DNA from: Chloroflexota bacterium
GTDB lineage: Bacteria > Chloroflexota > Dormibacteria > CF-121
Assembly (NCBI GenBank): GCA_005882525.1
Contig: VBGO01000029.1
Coordinates: 1-34,334 of the forward strand
Length of the DNA stretch: 34,334 bases
Direction: 5' to 3'
Of this stretch, positions 7,433-15,506 are shown piece after piece. Positions within the stretch are counted from its first letter, which is position 1, and each line of letters begins with the position of its first letter. Position numbers and translations under genes: made by a program. The notes under the pieces were generated by a model that saw only the letters and a program-made list of their open reading frames with translations, made no database searches and was not told where the DNA came from.

Positions 7433-8009
7433 GGCTGAACACTGGCGGGTTTTCATCGCCGTTGCATTGCCGCAAGCAGTACAAGACGAGCTCCGAAAAC
7501 CGCTCGAGGATCTCCAGGCGATGTCGACCTGGGTCCGTGCGAACGCGGCCGATCGCATTCATCTCACGCTTCACTTTCTCGGAAACGTCGATGCCGCCCG
7601 GAAAGACGCGCTGGTCGAAACCATCCACCCGGTGGTCGCGGCCTATCGCGGGTTCGCGCTGACGGTCGAGGGGGTCGGTGCTTTTCCCGACCGCAAGCGT
7701 CCGAAGGTCCTCTGGGCTGGCATCAAGGGTAGTGGCTTAGCCGAGCTGATCCGGCTGCAGCCCGAGATCGGCAGCGCACTGCTCCGAGTTGGCGTCGAGG
7801 TCGAGCCGCGATTTACGCCGCATCTAACGCTCGGTCGGGTGCGCAGCCCGTTGCGGCGAGAGGGAAGTCGGGCGTTCGACGACTGGTACCGACGCTGGCA
7901 ATCGGCGACGTTCGGTGAGTTCATGGTCGACAGCGTCCAGCTGATGCGCAGTCAGCTCGGCACCGGCCCGCCTCGATATACCACGCTGGCGACCTTCCCC
8001 TTACAATAG
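7419..8009 (+). CDS. thpR: RNA 2',3'-cyclic phosphodiesterase (2H phosphoesterase)
   Basis: This 196-residue 2H-superfamily enzyme hydrolyses 2',3'-cyclic phosphates at RNA ends (formerly 2'-5' RNA ligase, LigT). The two defining motifs are visible: H-L-T-L in RIHLTLHFLGNV and H-L-T-L in FTPHLTLGRV. The start begins WRVFIAVALP, as expected for the family. I chose GTG 7419 because it gives normal length and overlaps the upstream gene by only 14 bases; in-frame extension to 7242 would lie inside that gene. A box TACAAT at its 3' end may be the promoter of the following tRNA gene. Confidence 0.9.
   Translation: MATGEAEHWRVFIAVALPQAVQDELRKPLEDLQAMSTWVRANAADRIHLTLHFLGNVDAARKDALVETIHPVVAAYRGFALTVEGVGAFPDRKRPKVLWAGIKGSGLAELIRLQPEIGSALLRVGVEVEPRFTPHLTLGRVRSPLRREGSRAFDDWYRRWQSATFGEFMVDSVQLMRSQLGTGPPRYTTLATFPLQ
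8002..8007 (+). promoter_or_regulatory. Possible -10 box for tRNA-Arg
   Basis: TACAAT lies 16 bases before the mature tRNA 5' end and overlaps the last codons of thpR. No good -35 hexamer is visible, so this is tentative. Confidence 0.35.
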
Positions 8010-8023
8010 GGCCTCTCCGCGAT

Positions 8024-8097
8024 GCGCCCATAGCTCAGCCTGGATAGAGCACCGGGCTACGGACCCGGGTGCGGGGGTTCAAATCCTCCTGGGCGCA
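8024..8097 (+). tRNA. tRNA-Arg (anticodon ACG)
   Basis: A full cloverleaf can be folded. The acceptor stem GCGCCCA (8024-8030) pairs with TGGGCGC (8090-8096), with discriminator A8097. The D arm is GCTC/GAGC. The anticodon stem CCGGG/CCCGG (8052-8056, 8064-8068) encloses loop CTACGGA with anticodon ACG at 8059-8061. The T arm GGGGG/CCTCC carries loop TTCAAAT. The 3' CCA is not encoded; a run of six T residues (8098-8103) follows at once and may act in termination. A34 would be deaminated to inosine to read CGN codons. Confidence 0.95.
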
Positions 8098-8124
8098 TTT
8101 TTTCTCGCGGCGGCGGACCGCGCT

Positions 8125-8130
8125 TATGAT
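8125..8130 (+). promoter_or_regulatory. -10-like box immediately before galT (leaderless candidate)
   Basis: TATGAT ends 8 bases before the galT ATG at 8139, and no Shine-Dalgarno sequence intervenes. Transcription starting at the usual distance would begin at or next to the start codon. No clear -35 element is visible; the T-run of the tRNA end lies there. Confidence 0.4.
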
Positions 8131-8138
8131 TCGTCGCG

Positions 8139-9155
8139 ATGCCGCCCGCGGACCGCACCGACCTCGTCCAACCGGACGGCCGGCATGTGTACCTCTACGG
8201 CGACTTCGATCCTGCCCCCGATGGCTACCAGGCGCCGGCGATGCCGAATGGCGTCTACCAGCGCCGCTGGAATCCGCTGCGCCGCGAGTGGGTGCTGGTG
8301 GCGGCATCCCGCCAGACGCGCACCTTTCTCCCGGAACGGGCCGACTGCCCGCTTTGCCCGTCGGGTCCGGGACACTCGAGCGAAATCCCGGCGGTCCGGT
8401 TCGAGGCCGCCGTTTTCGAGAATCGCTTCCCGGCCATGGTGCCCTGGCCGCCCGCCGGCGGCTCCTGCGAGGTGGTCGTCTACACCGACGAGCACGAGGG
8501 ATCCTTCGCCACCCTGCCGTCGGCGCGACTGGACCGCCTGGCCGAGGTGTGGACCGATCGCTATCGCGACCTCACCGCTCGCCGCGGCATCAAGTACGTC
8601 TACATCTTCGAGAACCGTGGCGAGCAGGTCGGGGTGACGCTGCACCACCCGCACGGTCAGATTTACGCGTACCCCTTCATCCCGCCGGTGGCGGCGACCG
8701 AATTAGGCCGGCATGCCGGCGGCTGTCGCCAGTGCGAGTTGATCCACGACGAGCTCCAAGCCCGGCATCGGATGCTGATCAACGAGGGCGGCATCGTCGC
8801 GTACGTTCCCGAGTCCGCACGATGGCCCTATGAGGTCCACGTGGCCACCCGCGCGCACCGGCCGGCGCTACCCGATCTTCCACCGGCCGGGCGCCGGGGG
8901 CTGCTGGCGGCGATGCAACGCATCACGCGCGCCTATGACCGCCTCTTCGACGTGCCGATGCCGTCCATGATGGCGATGCATCAGTCGCCGGCGGAGGGTT
9001 CCGCGCAGGCCCATCTCCATGTCGAGTTCTATCCGGTCCTGCGCGACCGGGGGAAGCTGAAGTACCTGGCGGGGTCCGAATCCGGGGCCGGGGTCTTTAT
9101 CAACGACACGCTGGCCGAGGAGTCGGCGGAGCGGCTGCGAGCCCTGCTCGAGTAG
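8139..9155 (+). CDS. galT: Galactose-1-phosphate uridylyltransferase
   Basis: This 338-residue HIT-superfamily enzyme of the Leloir pathway exchanges UMP between UDP-glucose and galactose-1-phosphate. It has the active-site motif H-P-H-G-Q (His170-Pro-His172-Gly-Gln174), in which the second His forms the uridylyl intermediate, and the typical context GVTLHHPHGQIYAYPFIP. A CPLC pair (Cys70, Cys73) fits the zinc site, with FENRFPAMVP after it. The C-terminal AHLHVEFYP is the second HIT-like half. ATG 8139 is the first start after the tRNA. No galK or galE is nearby, so it may serve sugar-nucleotide supply more generally. Confidence 0.93.
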   Translation: MPPADRTDLVQPDGRHVYLYGDFDPAPDGYQAPAMPNGVYQRRWNPLRREWVLVAASRQTRTFLPERADCPLCPSGPGHSSEIPAVRFEAAVFENRFPAMVPWPPAGGSCEVVVYTDEHEGSFATLPSARLDRLAEVWTDRYRDLTARRGIKYVYIFENRGEQVGVTLHHPHGQIYAYPFIPPVAATELGRHAGGCRQCELIHDELQARHRMLINEGGIVAYVPESARWPYEVHVATRAHRPALPDLPPAGRRGLLAAMQRITRAYDRLFDVPMPSMMAMHQSPAEGSAQAHLHVEFYPVLRDRGKLKYLAGSESGAGVFINDTLAEESAERLRALLE

Positions 9156-9216
9156 CGGCTTGGTAGCAATCTCGCCGGGCGCAACGTACCGACGGCGCCC
9201 CGCCGTTGCTTCCGGT

Positions 9217-9591
9217 ATGGACCTGGTGCGGGCGAGCCTGAGCGTTTTTGCCCTGCTCAACGCCGCCGGGTGGGCGGCGCTGGCCGCCGCCTGGTCGTTC
9301 CGGCCGGAGTGGGCCGAGCGGCTGCCGCTAGAGCTGGGAACCCATGAGCGTTACCTGAAGGCCGCTCCCGTCTGGGGCCGGCTCGCGCTCGCGCTAACCG
9401 GCTTCTGGGCGCTGGCCGCGGCGCTCTACCTGACCGTCGGCCACAACACCGCCCCCTTGATCGTGATCGGGCTGTTCACCGCCGCGGCGGCCTGCCTGAT
9501 CATCGCCATCGCGGCAGCCGGCGCCGTCTTCCGCGCCCTCCAGCCGGATCCGCTACCGGTCGCGATGGAGGGCGGCCAGCAGCCGCTCTAA
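9217..9591 (+). CDS. Small hypothetical membrane protein
   Basis: This 124-residue protein has about three membrane-spanning stretches (LSVFALLNAAGWAALAAAW; LALALTGFWALAAALYLTV; LIVIGLFTAAAACLIIAIAA). A short polar loop follows the first (RPEWAERLPLELGTHERY). I do not recognise the family. I prefer ATG 9217 because upstream residues from an in-frame start at 9160 look like non-coding translation; no strong ribosome-binding site is visible. Its last 39 bases overlap tail-to-tail with a small minus-strand ORF. Confidence 0.6.
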   Translation: MDLVRASLSVFALLNAAGWAALAAAWSFRPEWAERLPLELGTHERYLKAAPVWGRLALALTGFWALAAALYLTVGHNTAPLIVIGLFTAAAACLIIAIAAAGAVFRALQPDPLPVAMEGGQQPL

Positions 9592-9756
9592 CCGTCCGAC
9601 CGCCTCGTTCAGCTCGCGGGTAATCGAGGCAAGCTCGGTCGCGGCGCCGGCGTGCAGCTCGCCGGATCGGGCCAGCTCGGACAGGCGATAGCCGACGCCC
9701 ATCACCGTATTCTTCAGCCGCCGAAGCTGCTCCTCAGTCGGAGGCGTGTCAGCCAT
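9553..9756 (-). CDS. Small coiled-coil protein coupled to psuG
   Basis: This 67-residue ORF starts 8 bases inside the end of psuG (shared ATGGCTGA) and so is probably translated by coupling. The product is charged and helical, with heptad-like leucines (LRRLKNTVMGVGYRLSELA; LNEAVGRLERLLAAL). It looks superficially like exonuclease VII small subunit but lacks that family's pattern, and I assign no function. It could be a real small gene or a chance frame; the coupling and helical periodicity favour a gene. Confidence 0.5.
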   Translation of the reverse strand: MADTPPTEEQLRRLKNTVMGVGYRLSELARSGELHAGAATELASITRELNEAVGRLERLLAALHRDR

Positions 9757-10624
9757 GGGGAACCAGCGCGGCGGCCAGGCCGGCCGCGAGGACGGCATTG
9801 CGTTCGAGCAGACTGGTGTTGGCCTGGATGACTCGATCGCCGAGTCGGGCCTGCAGGCGAGCGAGCTCGGCGGGCGTTCGCCCGGGTCCGCGCTCCGCCC
9901 CGGCCTGCTCGGCGGTCAGCTCGGAGAGGGGCAGGGCAAGGTCACCGGGTAGTGACTGGCTGACGACCACCCCGGCGCCGCCCAGGTCCCAGTGCCGGCG
10001 AAGCAGCCCGGCCAGTTCCTCGACGCTGTCGGCCCGCATCGGTAGGCGCAGGCCGGCGGAGGTGGCCAGGAACCCCGCGAGCAGCCCCGACCGCCAGCCG
10101 ATCACCGGGACGCCGAGCGTTTCCAACCGCTCGAGGGTGGCGACGGCGTTCAGGGTGGACTTGGGCCCGGCGCAGACGACCGCGACCGGGCGGCGGCTCA
10201 GCTCGGTCAGGTCGGCGGAGACATCCTGGCCGTCGCCCGGGTGAACCCCGCCGATGCCGCCGGTACTGATGACACGAATGCCGGCCTTCGATGCCGCGAT
10301 GATGGTTGCTGCGACGGTGGTGCCGCCAAACCCGGGGCGCACCATGGCGGCCGCCAGGTTCCACGGCGACACCTTGACAGCATCAGCCCGCCCGGCGAGA
10401 ACGGCGCATTCGTCGAGGCGGAGGCCAACACGCAACTGGCCGTCGAACACGGCGACCACAGCCGGGGTGGTGCTGGCCTTCTCGCACGCTTCCCACTGCC
10501 GGCGGACCGCCTCCAGGGCGGCGGGCCGAGGCAGGCCGTGCGTAATGACCGCTGACTCAAGCGCCACCACCGATCCGCCGGAGGCGAGCGCATCGCGAAC
10601 CGCAGGGCCGATGGTAAGAGCCAC
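9749..10624 (-). CDS. psuG: Pseudouridine-5'-phosphate glycosidase
   Basis: This 291-residue enzyme reversibly splits pseudouridine 5'-phosphate into uracil and ribose 5-phosphate, the C-C glycosidase step of pseudouridine breakdown. Family features include VALESAVITHGLPRP near the N-terminus, VKVSPWNLAAAM with the expected catalytic Lys, TTVAATIIAASKAGIRVISTGGIGGVHPG, and VVCAGPKSTLNAVATLERLETLGVPVIGW. The usual kinase partner gene psuK is not in the window. The start codon is GTG, with TAACAT only 6 bases upstream and no Shine-Dalgarno sequence, so the message may be leaderless. Confidence 0.93.
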   Translation of the reverse strand: MALTIGPAVRDALASGGSVVALESAVITHGLPRPAALEAVRRQWEACEKASTTPAVVAVFDGQLRVGLRLDECAVLAGRADAVKVSPWNLAAAMVRPGFGGTTVAATIIAASKAGIRVISTGGIGGVHPGDGQDVSADLTELSRRPVAVVCAGPKSTLNAVATLERLETLGVPVIGWRSGLLAGFLATSAGLRLPMRADSVEELAGLLRRHWDLGGAGVVVSQSLPGDLALPLSELTAEQAGAERGPGRTPAELARLQARLGDRVIQANTSLLERNAVLAAGLAAALVPHG

Positions 10625-10630
10625 CGCAGC

Positions 10631-10636
10631 ATGTTA
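10631..10636 (-). promoter_or_regulatory. -10-like box immediately before psuG (leaderless candidate)
   Basis: On the minus strand TAACAT is followed by 6 bases and then the GTG start codon at 10624. There is no Shine-Dalgarno sequence between them. Confidence 0.35.
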
Positions 10637-10644
10637 CGTCGCTA

Positions 10645-10650
10645 TATATT
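10645..10650 (+). promoter_or_regulatory. Possible -10 box for tRNA-Leu
   Basis: TATATT lies 12 bases before the tRNA-Leu 5' end in an AT-rich patch that also separates psuG from the tRNA. The -35 region would fall within psuG and is unclear. Confidence 0.35.
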
Positions 10651-10662
10651 CATGTCAGCGTT

Positions 10663-10744
10663 GCGGGCGTAGCCGAATTGGTACAGGCGCACGGCTTAGG
10701 ACCGTGTGGCGCAAGCCATGGGGGTTCGAGTCCCTTCGCCCGCA
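10663..10744 (+). tRNA. tRNA-Leu (anticodon UAG)
   Basis: The acceptor GCGGGCG (10663-10669) pairs with CGCCCGC (10737-10743), with discriminator A10744. The anticodon stem CACGG/CCGTG encloses CTTAGGA with anticodon TAG at 10697-10699. A long variable arm (GGC-GCAA-GCC) marks this as a class II tRNA, and the T loop is TTCGAGT. CCA is not encoded. It reads CUN leucine codons. Confidence 0.95.
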
Positions 10745-10823
10745 CGCTGACCAGGTCCTTTGACAGGGCGGATTGCCATCGATCGACCGGGAACCGCCGG
10801 GCCGGCCAGGATGTATAAACGAA

Positions 10824-11753
10824 ATGAGGACGGGCCGCATCCTCTCGGTGGCTCTGGCGGGGCCTCTCGTACTGGGGGCGTGCATCGGGGCGTTCGATCG
10901 GGAGCAGTCGGAGGCTCGCCCGTCTCCGTCCACGGCAGCGTCTGACGCGCCGGGGCCGACCGGCGGAGATCGGTCCTCGCTCTACGGGCGAATCGCGTTC
11001 GACAACCACGACGACGTGTGGGCGATCGACGCCGACGGCACGCACCTGGCGCGGCTCACTCACTCCCCCGGACCCGACTTCGACCCGTCGTGGTCTCTCG
11101 ACGGCACCCAGATCGCGTTCCGATCCGAACGAAGCGGCGAGCCGGAGATCTGGGTAATGAACGCCGACGGCAGGGATCAGCGGCGACTGGCCGCAGGCCT
11201 ATCGCCAGCCTGGTCGCCTGACGGATCGGTGATCGCTTTCGCCGGGCCCGCAGGGCTCTCGGTGATAAGACCGGACGGGACGGGCCTCCGGGTCCTGCCT
11301 CACACCGAGGGCGGCGAGTATCCGTCGTGGTCCCCCGACGGGTCCCGGATCGCCTTCAACTCGAATCTCACGGGGGACCACGTGATGTACATCGCGCAGG
11401 CCGACGGCTCGAAGGTCGAGGACCTGTCTCGTGCTGGCGAGGGGTGGCAGGTGGACTGGTCGCCCGACGGCCGCTCTATCCTATTCACGTCGCACCGCGA
11501 CCATCCGGACAACTACACGGACATCTATGTGATGCGCCCCGATGGCTCGGCCGTGCGCAGGTTGACGCGCGACCGTGCGTACACACCGGCGTGGTCGCCA
11601 GCCGGCGATAAGATTGTCTTCTCGGCGCCGGGGCTGTTCATCATGGAACCCGACGGCAGCGACGTGAGAGCTGTCCACACCCCGGGAGTTAGCGAGACTT
11701 CGTTACCCGATTGGACGGACTGGGGCCGCTCATCCCGTAGCATCATCCCGTAA
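10824..11753 (+). CDS. TolB-like beta-propeller lipoprotein
   Basis: This 309-residue predicted lipoprotein has signal peptide MRTGRILSVALAGPLVLGAC with lipobox L-G-A-C, then a Pro/Ser-rich linker. Five clear repeats of the WD40-like PD40/TolB type follow, each with W-S-x-D/A-G and I-A-F or similar (SWSLDGTQIAF, AWSPDGSVIAF, SWSPDGSRIAF, DWSPDGRSILF, AWSPAGDKIVF). They alternate with D/N-A-D-G-type turns; a last partial repeat may close a six-bladed propeller. I chose ATG 10824 because it directly precedes the signal peptide; the earlier in-frame ATG at 10773 adds a non-signal leader. Such proteins bind ligands or partners outside the membrane, and the partner is unknown. There is no tol/pal operon here. 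Confidence 0.82.
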   Translation: MRTGRILSVALAGPLVLGACIGAFDREQSEARPSPSTAASDAPGPTGGDRSSLYGRIAFDNHDDVWAIDADGTHLARLTHSPGPDFDPSWSLDGTQIAFRSERSGEPEIWVMNADGRDQRRLAAGLSPAWSPDGSVIAFAGPAGLSVIRPDGTGLRVLPHTEGGEYPSWSPDGSRIAFNSNLTGDHVMYIAQADGSKVEDLSRAGEGWQVDWSPDGRSILFTSHRDHPDNYTDIYVMRPDGSAVRRLTRDRAYTPAWSPAGDKIVFSAPGLFIMEPDGSDVRAVHTPGVSETSLPDWTDWGRSSRSIIP

Positions 11754-11760
11754 ACCGCCG

Positions 11761-12003
11761 TGTTCGCGCCGATGCAGAGGGATCGGCCGCAGACTGTATC
11801 CAGGACGTCACGCTTGGACGATTTGGCAAGGGCGGGACCAGCTTTTCAAGGATGTCGAGCTAGAGCCGCGACGTGTCAATGAACTCCACGCTGGAACGCA
11901 ACGCTTCTTAGAATTGGGCTTGCTCAGCGAGATTAGGGTGGGGAGTTGCCTCTACGCCCGTCCACTCGGCCGTGTGCGACTTTTCGGCGAACTGGTAGCG
12001 TAA
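11761..12003 (+). other. Open frame without start codon, possible gene remnant
   Basis: Between the propeller gene and trigger factor one frame stays open for about 80 codons and ends at TAA 12001-12003. Its last ~55 residues look protein-like (FKDVELEPRRVNELHAGTQ, then RFLELGLLSEIRVGS). It has no ATG and no plausible start or ribosome-binding site, and uses codons rare in the neighbours (CTA, TTA, ATT, TGT). It may be the 3' remnant of a lost gene or a chance open frame. Confidence 0.25.
11996..12001 (+). promoter_or_regulatory. -10-like box before trigger factor (leaderless candidate)
   Basis: TAGCGT is followed by 8 bases and then GTG 12010. It fits the spacing seen before galT, psuG, rsfS and the DUF3105 gene, but the hexamer itself is a weak match. 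Confidence 0.25.
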
Positions 12004-12009
12004 GTCAGC

Positions 12010-13416
12010 GTGGCAGCCGTGAAGGTCGAGACCGAGCGCAAGCCGGGCTCGCAGGTCATTTTGTCGGTCGAGATCGATGCCGACCAGGTCTTAAGATCGA
12101 TCGAGCAGGCCTACAGCCGGCTGGCGCCGCGCGTCCGCATCGCCGGCTTCCGGCCCGGCAAGGCGCCCCGACCCATGGTCGAGCGCGAGATCGGCTGGCC
12201 CACCCTGCGCCAGGAGGCCCTTGACTTGATCCTTCCCACCGCCTACAACTCGGCGCTCGATGAAGCCGGGCTCGATCCGATCGACGTGCCGCGCGTCGAG
12301 GTCCAGCAGTTCGACCGCGGCCAGCCGATGAAATTCACGGCGACGGTGTCGATCAAGCCGGAGATCACACTCAAGGACTACAAGGACATCAGGGTCCCGC
12401 GGCCGCGGACCGAGATGGGCGAGACCGACGTCGATGAGGCGATCGAGCGGTTGCGGGCGCGCTTCGCTGAGCTGCACGCCGTCGAGCGGCCGGTGCAGGC
12501 CGGCGATTTTCTGACGGTCGACACCCACATCCTCAAGTCCGGCGCGCTGCTGATCGGCGAGAGCCAGACCGACGCCCAGCTCGAGGTCGATAAGGACCGC
12601 CTGATCAACGGGCTGGCCGAAGGCCTGATTGGCCAGGCCCTGAATGAGACCCGCGACATCCGGCTGACGCTGCCAGCCGACTATCCGAAGAAGGATCTGG
12701 CCGGGTCGGACGTGGTCTTTCGCATCACCGTGAAGTCGATCAAGGAACGCCGGCTACCCGGGTTGGATGACGACCTGGCCCAGCAGGTGGGACGTGGCCA
12801 GACGCTGGCGGAGCTGCGCCAGGAAGTTCGCGACGAGCTCCAGGAAGCGGCCCACGTGGCCGACGAGCAGCGTTTCGAGAACGAGGTGCTCAAGGCTCTT
12901 GACGAGCGGATGGAAGTGGAAGTCCCCGAGGCGCTCATCGAGCGCGAAGTCTCACGCCGGGTGCGGGAGCTCGAGCTCCGCCTGCAGGAACAGGGCGTGA
13001 AGATGGACCGGTATCTCGAGTACACCAACACTTCGCTGGACGTCCTCAAGGCGGAGCAGCGCCCTCAGGCGGTACAGAAGGTTCGGCTCGAGCTAGCTCT
13101 GGAGGCGGTAGCCGAGCGCGAAGGAGTGACGGTCTCCGATGCGGAGGTTCAAGAGGCGGTCACCAACGCCCTGGCCGAGGATGATCACGCCGGCCACCGG
13201 CACGAGGACCTCCGCACCGCCGACCCGGTGCGGGCCTACTTTCGGCAGCAGCTTTTGATGCGAAAGACCATTGACTATTTGAGTAGCATGGCCGCCCCGG
13301 AACCGTCAGATTCATCGGATACAATGGAGCCGCCTCAAGCAGCGAAAGAGCTGGCGAGCGCGGGGAAGTCGGCGTCGGGGGGAGAGCGGCGGACGCGGCA
13401 AAAGAAGGAACGCTGA
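12010..13416 (+). CDS. tig: Trigger factor
   Basis: This ribosome-bound chaperone and prolyl isomerase has 468 residues from GTG 12010, or 465 from GTG 12019. The N-terminal ribosome-binding domain contains the signature region R-I-A-G-F-R-P-G-K-A-P at ~45-55. Residues ~155-245 form the FKBP-type PPIase insert (GDFLTVDTHI; GLIGQALNETRDIRLTLP), and the rest is the long helical C-terminal domain. The tail after ~430 is low-complexity and basic. The family usually starts with MKVE/MQV, so GTG 12019 gives the most typical N-terminus. It heads the tig-clpP-clpX-lon block, an arrangement common in bacteria. Confidence 0.95.
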   Translation: MAAVKVETERKPGSQVILSVEIDADQVLRSIEQAYSRLAPRVRIAGFRPGKAPRPMVEREIGWPTLRQEALDLILPTAYNSALDEAGLDPIDVPRVEVQQFDRGQPMKFTATVSIKPEITLKDYKDIRVPRPRTEMGETDVDEAIERLRARFAELHAVERPVQAGDFLTVDTHILKSGALLIGESQTDAQLEVDKDRLINGLAEGLIGQALNETRDIRLTLPADYPKKDLAGSDVVFRITVKSIKERRLPGLDDDLAQQVGRGQTLAELRQEVRDELQEAAHVADEQRFENEVLKALDERMEVEVPEALIEREVSRRVRELELRLQEQGVKMDRYLEYTNTSLDVLKAEQRPQAVQKVRLELALEAVAEREGVTVSDAEVQEAVTNALAEDDHAGHRHEDLRTADPVRAYFRQQLLMRKTIDYLSSMAAPEPSDSSDTMEPPQAAKELASAGKSASGGERRTRQKKER

Positions 13417-13474
13417 CCAACGATGCGTATTCAAAAGTGAGTACGCGGAAGACTGGATTGTAAGAATTGAACCC

Positions 13475-13480
13475 TATAAT
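13475..13480 (+). promoter_or_regulatory. Perfect -10 hexamer TATAAT upstream of clpP
   Basis: TATAAT lies 19 bases before the preferred clpP ATG (13500) and overlaps an alternative ATG at 13479. The -35 region is poor. If used, it would give a leader of about 13 bases starting at the AGGAGAG sequence, allowing clpP to be expressed separately from tig. Confidence 0.4.
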
Positions 13481-13499
13481 GACGACAGGAGAGCCACTC

Positions 13500-14227
13500 A
13501 TGACATTCGAACGGCTCAGCCGACGTCCCGAAGCCCTCATCCCCATGGTCATCGAGACCACCAACCGAGGCGAGCGTGCCTTCGACATTTACTCGCGGCT
13601 GCTCAAGGACCGCATCATCTTCATCGGCACGCCGATCGATGACCAGGTCGCCAACGTCGTCATGGCGCAACTGCTGTTCCTCGCCTCTGAGGATCCAGAC
13701 AAGGACATCAACATCTATATCAACAGCCCGGGCGGTGTCGTCACCGCCGGACTGGCGATCTACGACACCATGCGCTACGTCAGCCCGCGCGTTTCGACCG
13801 TCTGCATGGGGCTGGCCGCCAGCATGGCGACCGTCCTGCTCGCCGGCGGCACCAAGGGGATGCGCTTCGCGCTGCCCAACACCCGGATCCTGATCCATCA
13901 GCCGTCGGGCGGCTTCCAGGGCCAGGCGAGCGATATCCAGATCCATGCCCAGGAGATCCTGCGCATTCGCAAGACCCTCAATGACATCCTGGCCACCCAT
14001 ACCGGCCAGCCGATCGAGAAGATCGAGCGCGACACCGAGCGCGACTTCTTCATGAGCGCGGAAGAAGCTAAGGGCTACGGCATCATCGACGACATCATCC
14101 TCAGCACCGCCCGGCCGGGCGACGTCGCCGCCGCGGCCAAGGACGGCCGCCTCGAGCTGAGCACCGCCGGGAGCGCCCGGCCGGAGCCGCGTCCCGAGCC
14201 GGAGCGCGAAGGACCGAAGACATCCCG

Positions 14228-14231
<4 letters not shown>
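13500..14231 (+). CDS. clpP: ATP-dependent Clp protease proteolytic subunit
   Basis: This is a 243-residue ClpP serine protease that forms the tetradecameric chamber fed by ClpX. The catalytic triad is Ser108 in GLAASMATVLL, His133 in RILIHQPSGG and Asp182 in TERDFFMSAEEA; INSPGGVVTAGLAIYDTM is the substrate-binding strand. The body has normal length, with a ~35-residue acidic/proline-rich C-terminal tail. I chose ATG 13500 because AGGAGAG (13487-13493) precedes it; in-frame ATG 13479 and TTG 13467 are alternatives. Its stop overlaps the clpX start as ATGA, which couples the protease to its unfoldase. Confidence 0.96.
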
Positions 14232-15499
<1,268 letters not shown>

Positions 15500-15506
15500 G
15501 ACGATC

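Noticed and set aside
8098..8103. Intrinsic terminator after tRNA-Arg
   Set aside because: There is a T6 run but no separate hairpin; the only stem before it is the tRNA acceptor itself, so I mention it under the tRNA and do not annotate it alone.
9553..9798. Exonuclease VII small subunit (xseB)
   Set aside because: Size and helical character are similar, but the typical family residues and an xseA neighbour are absent.
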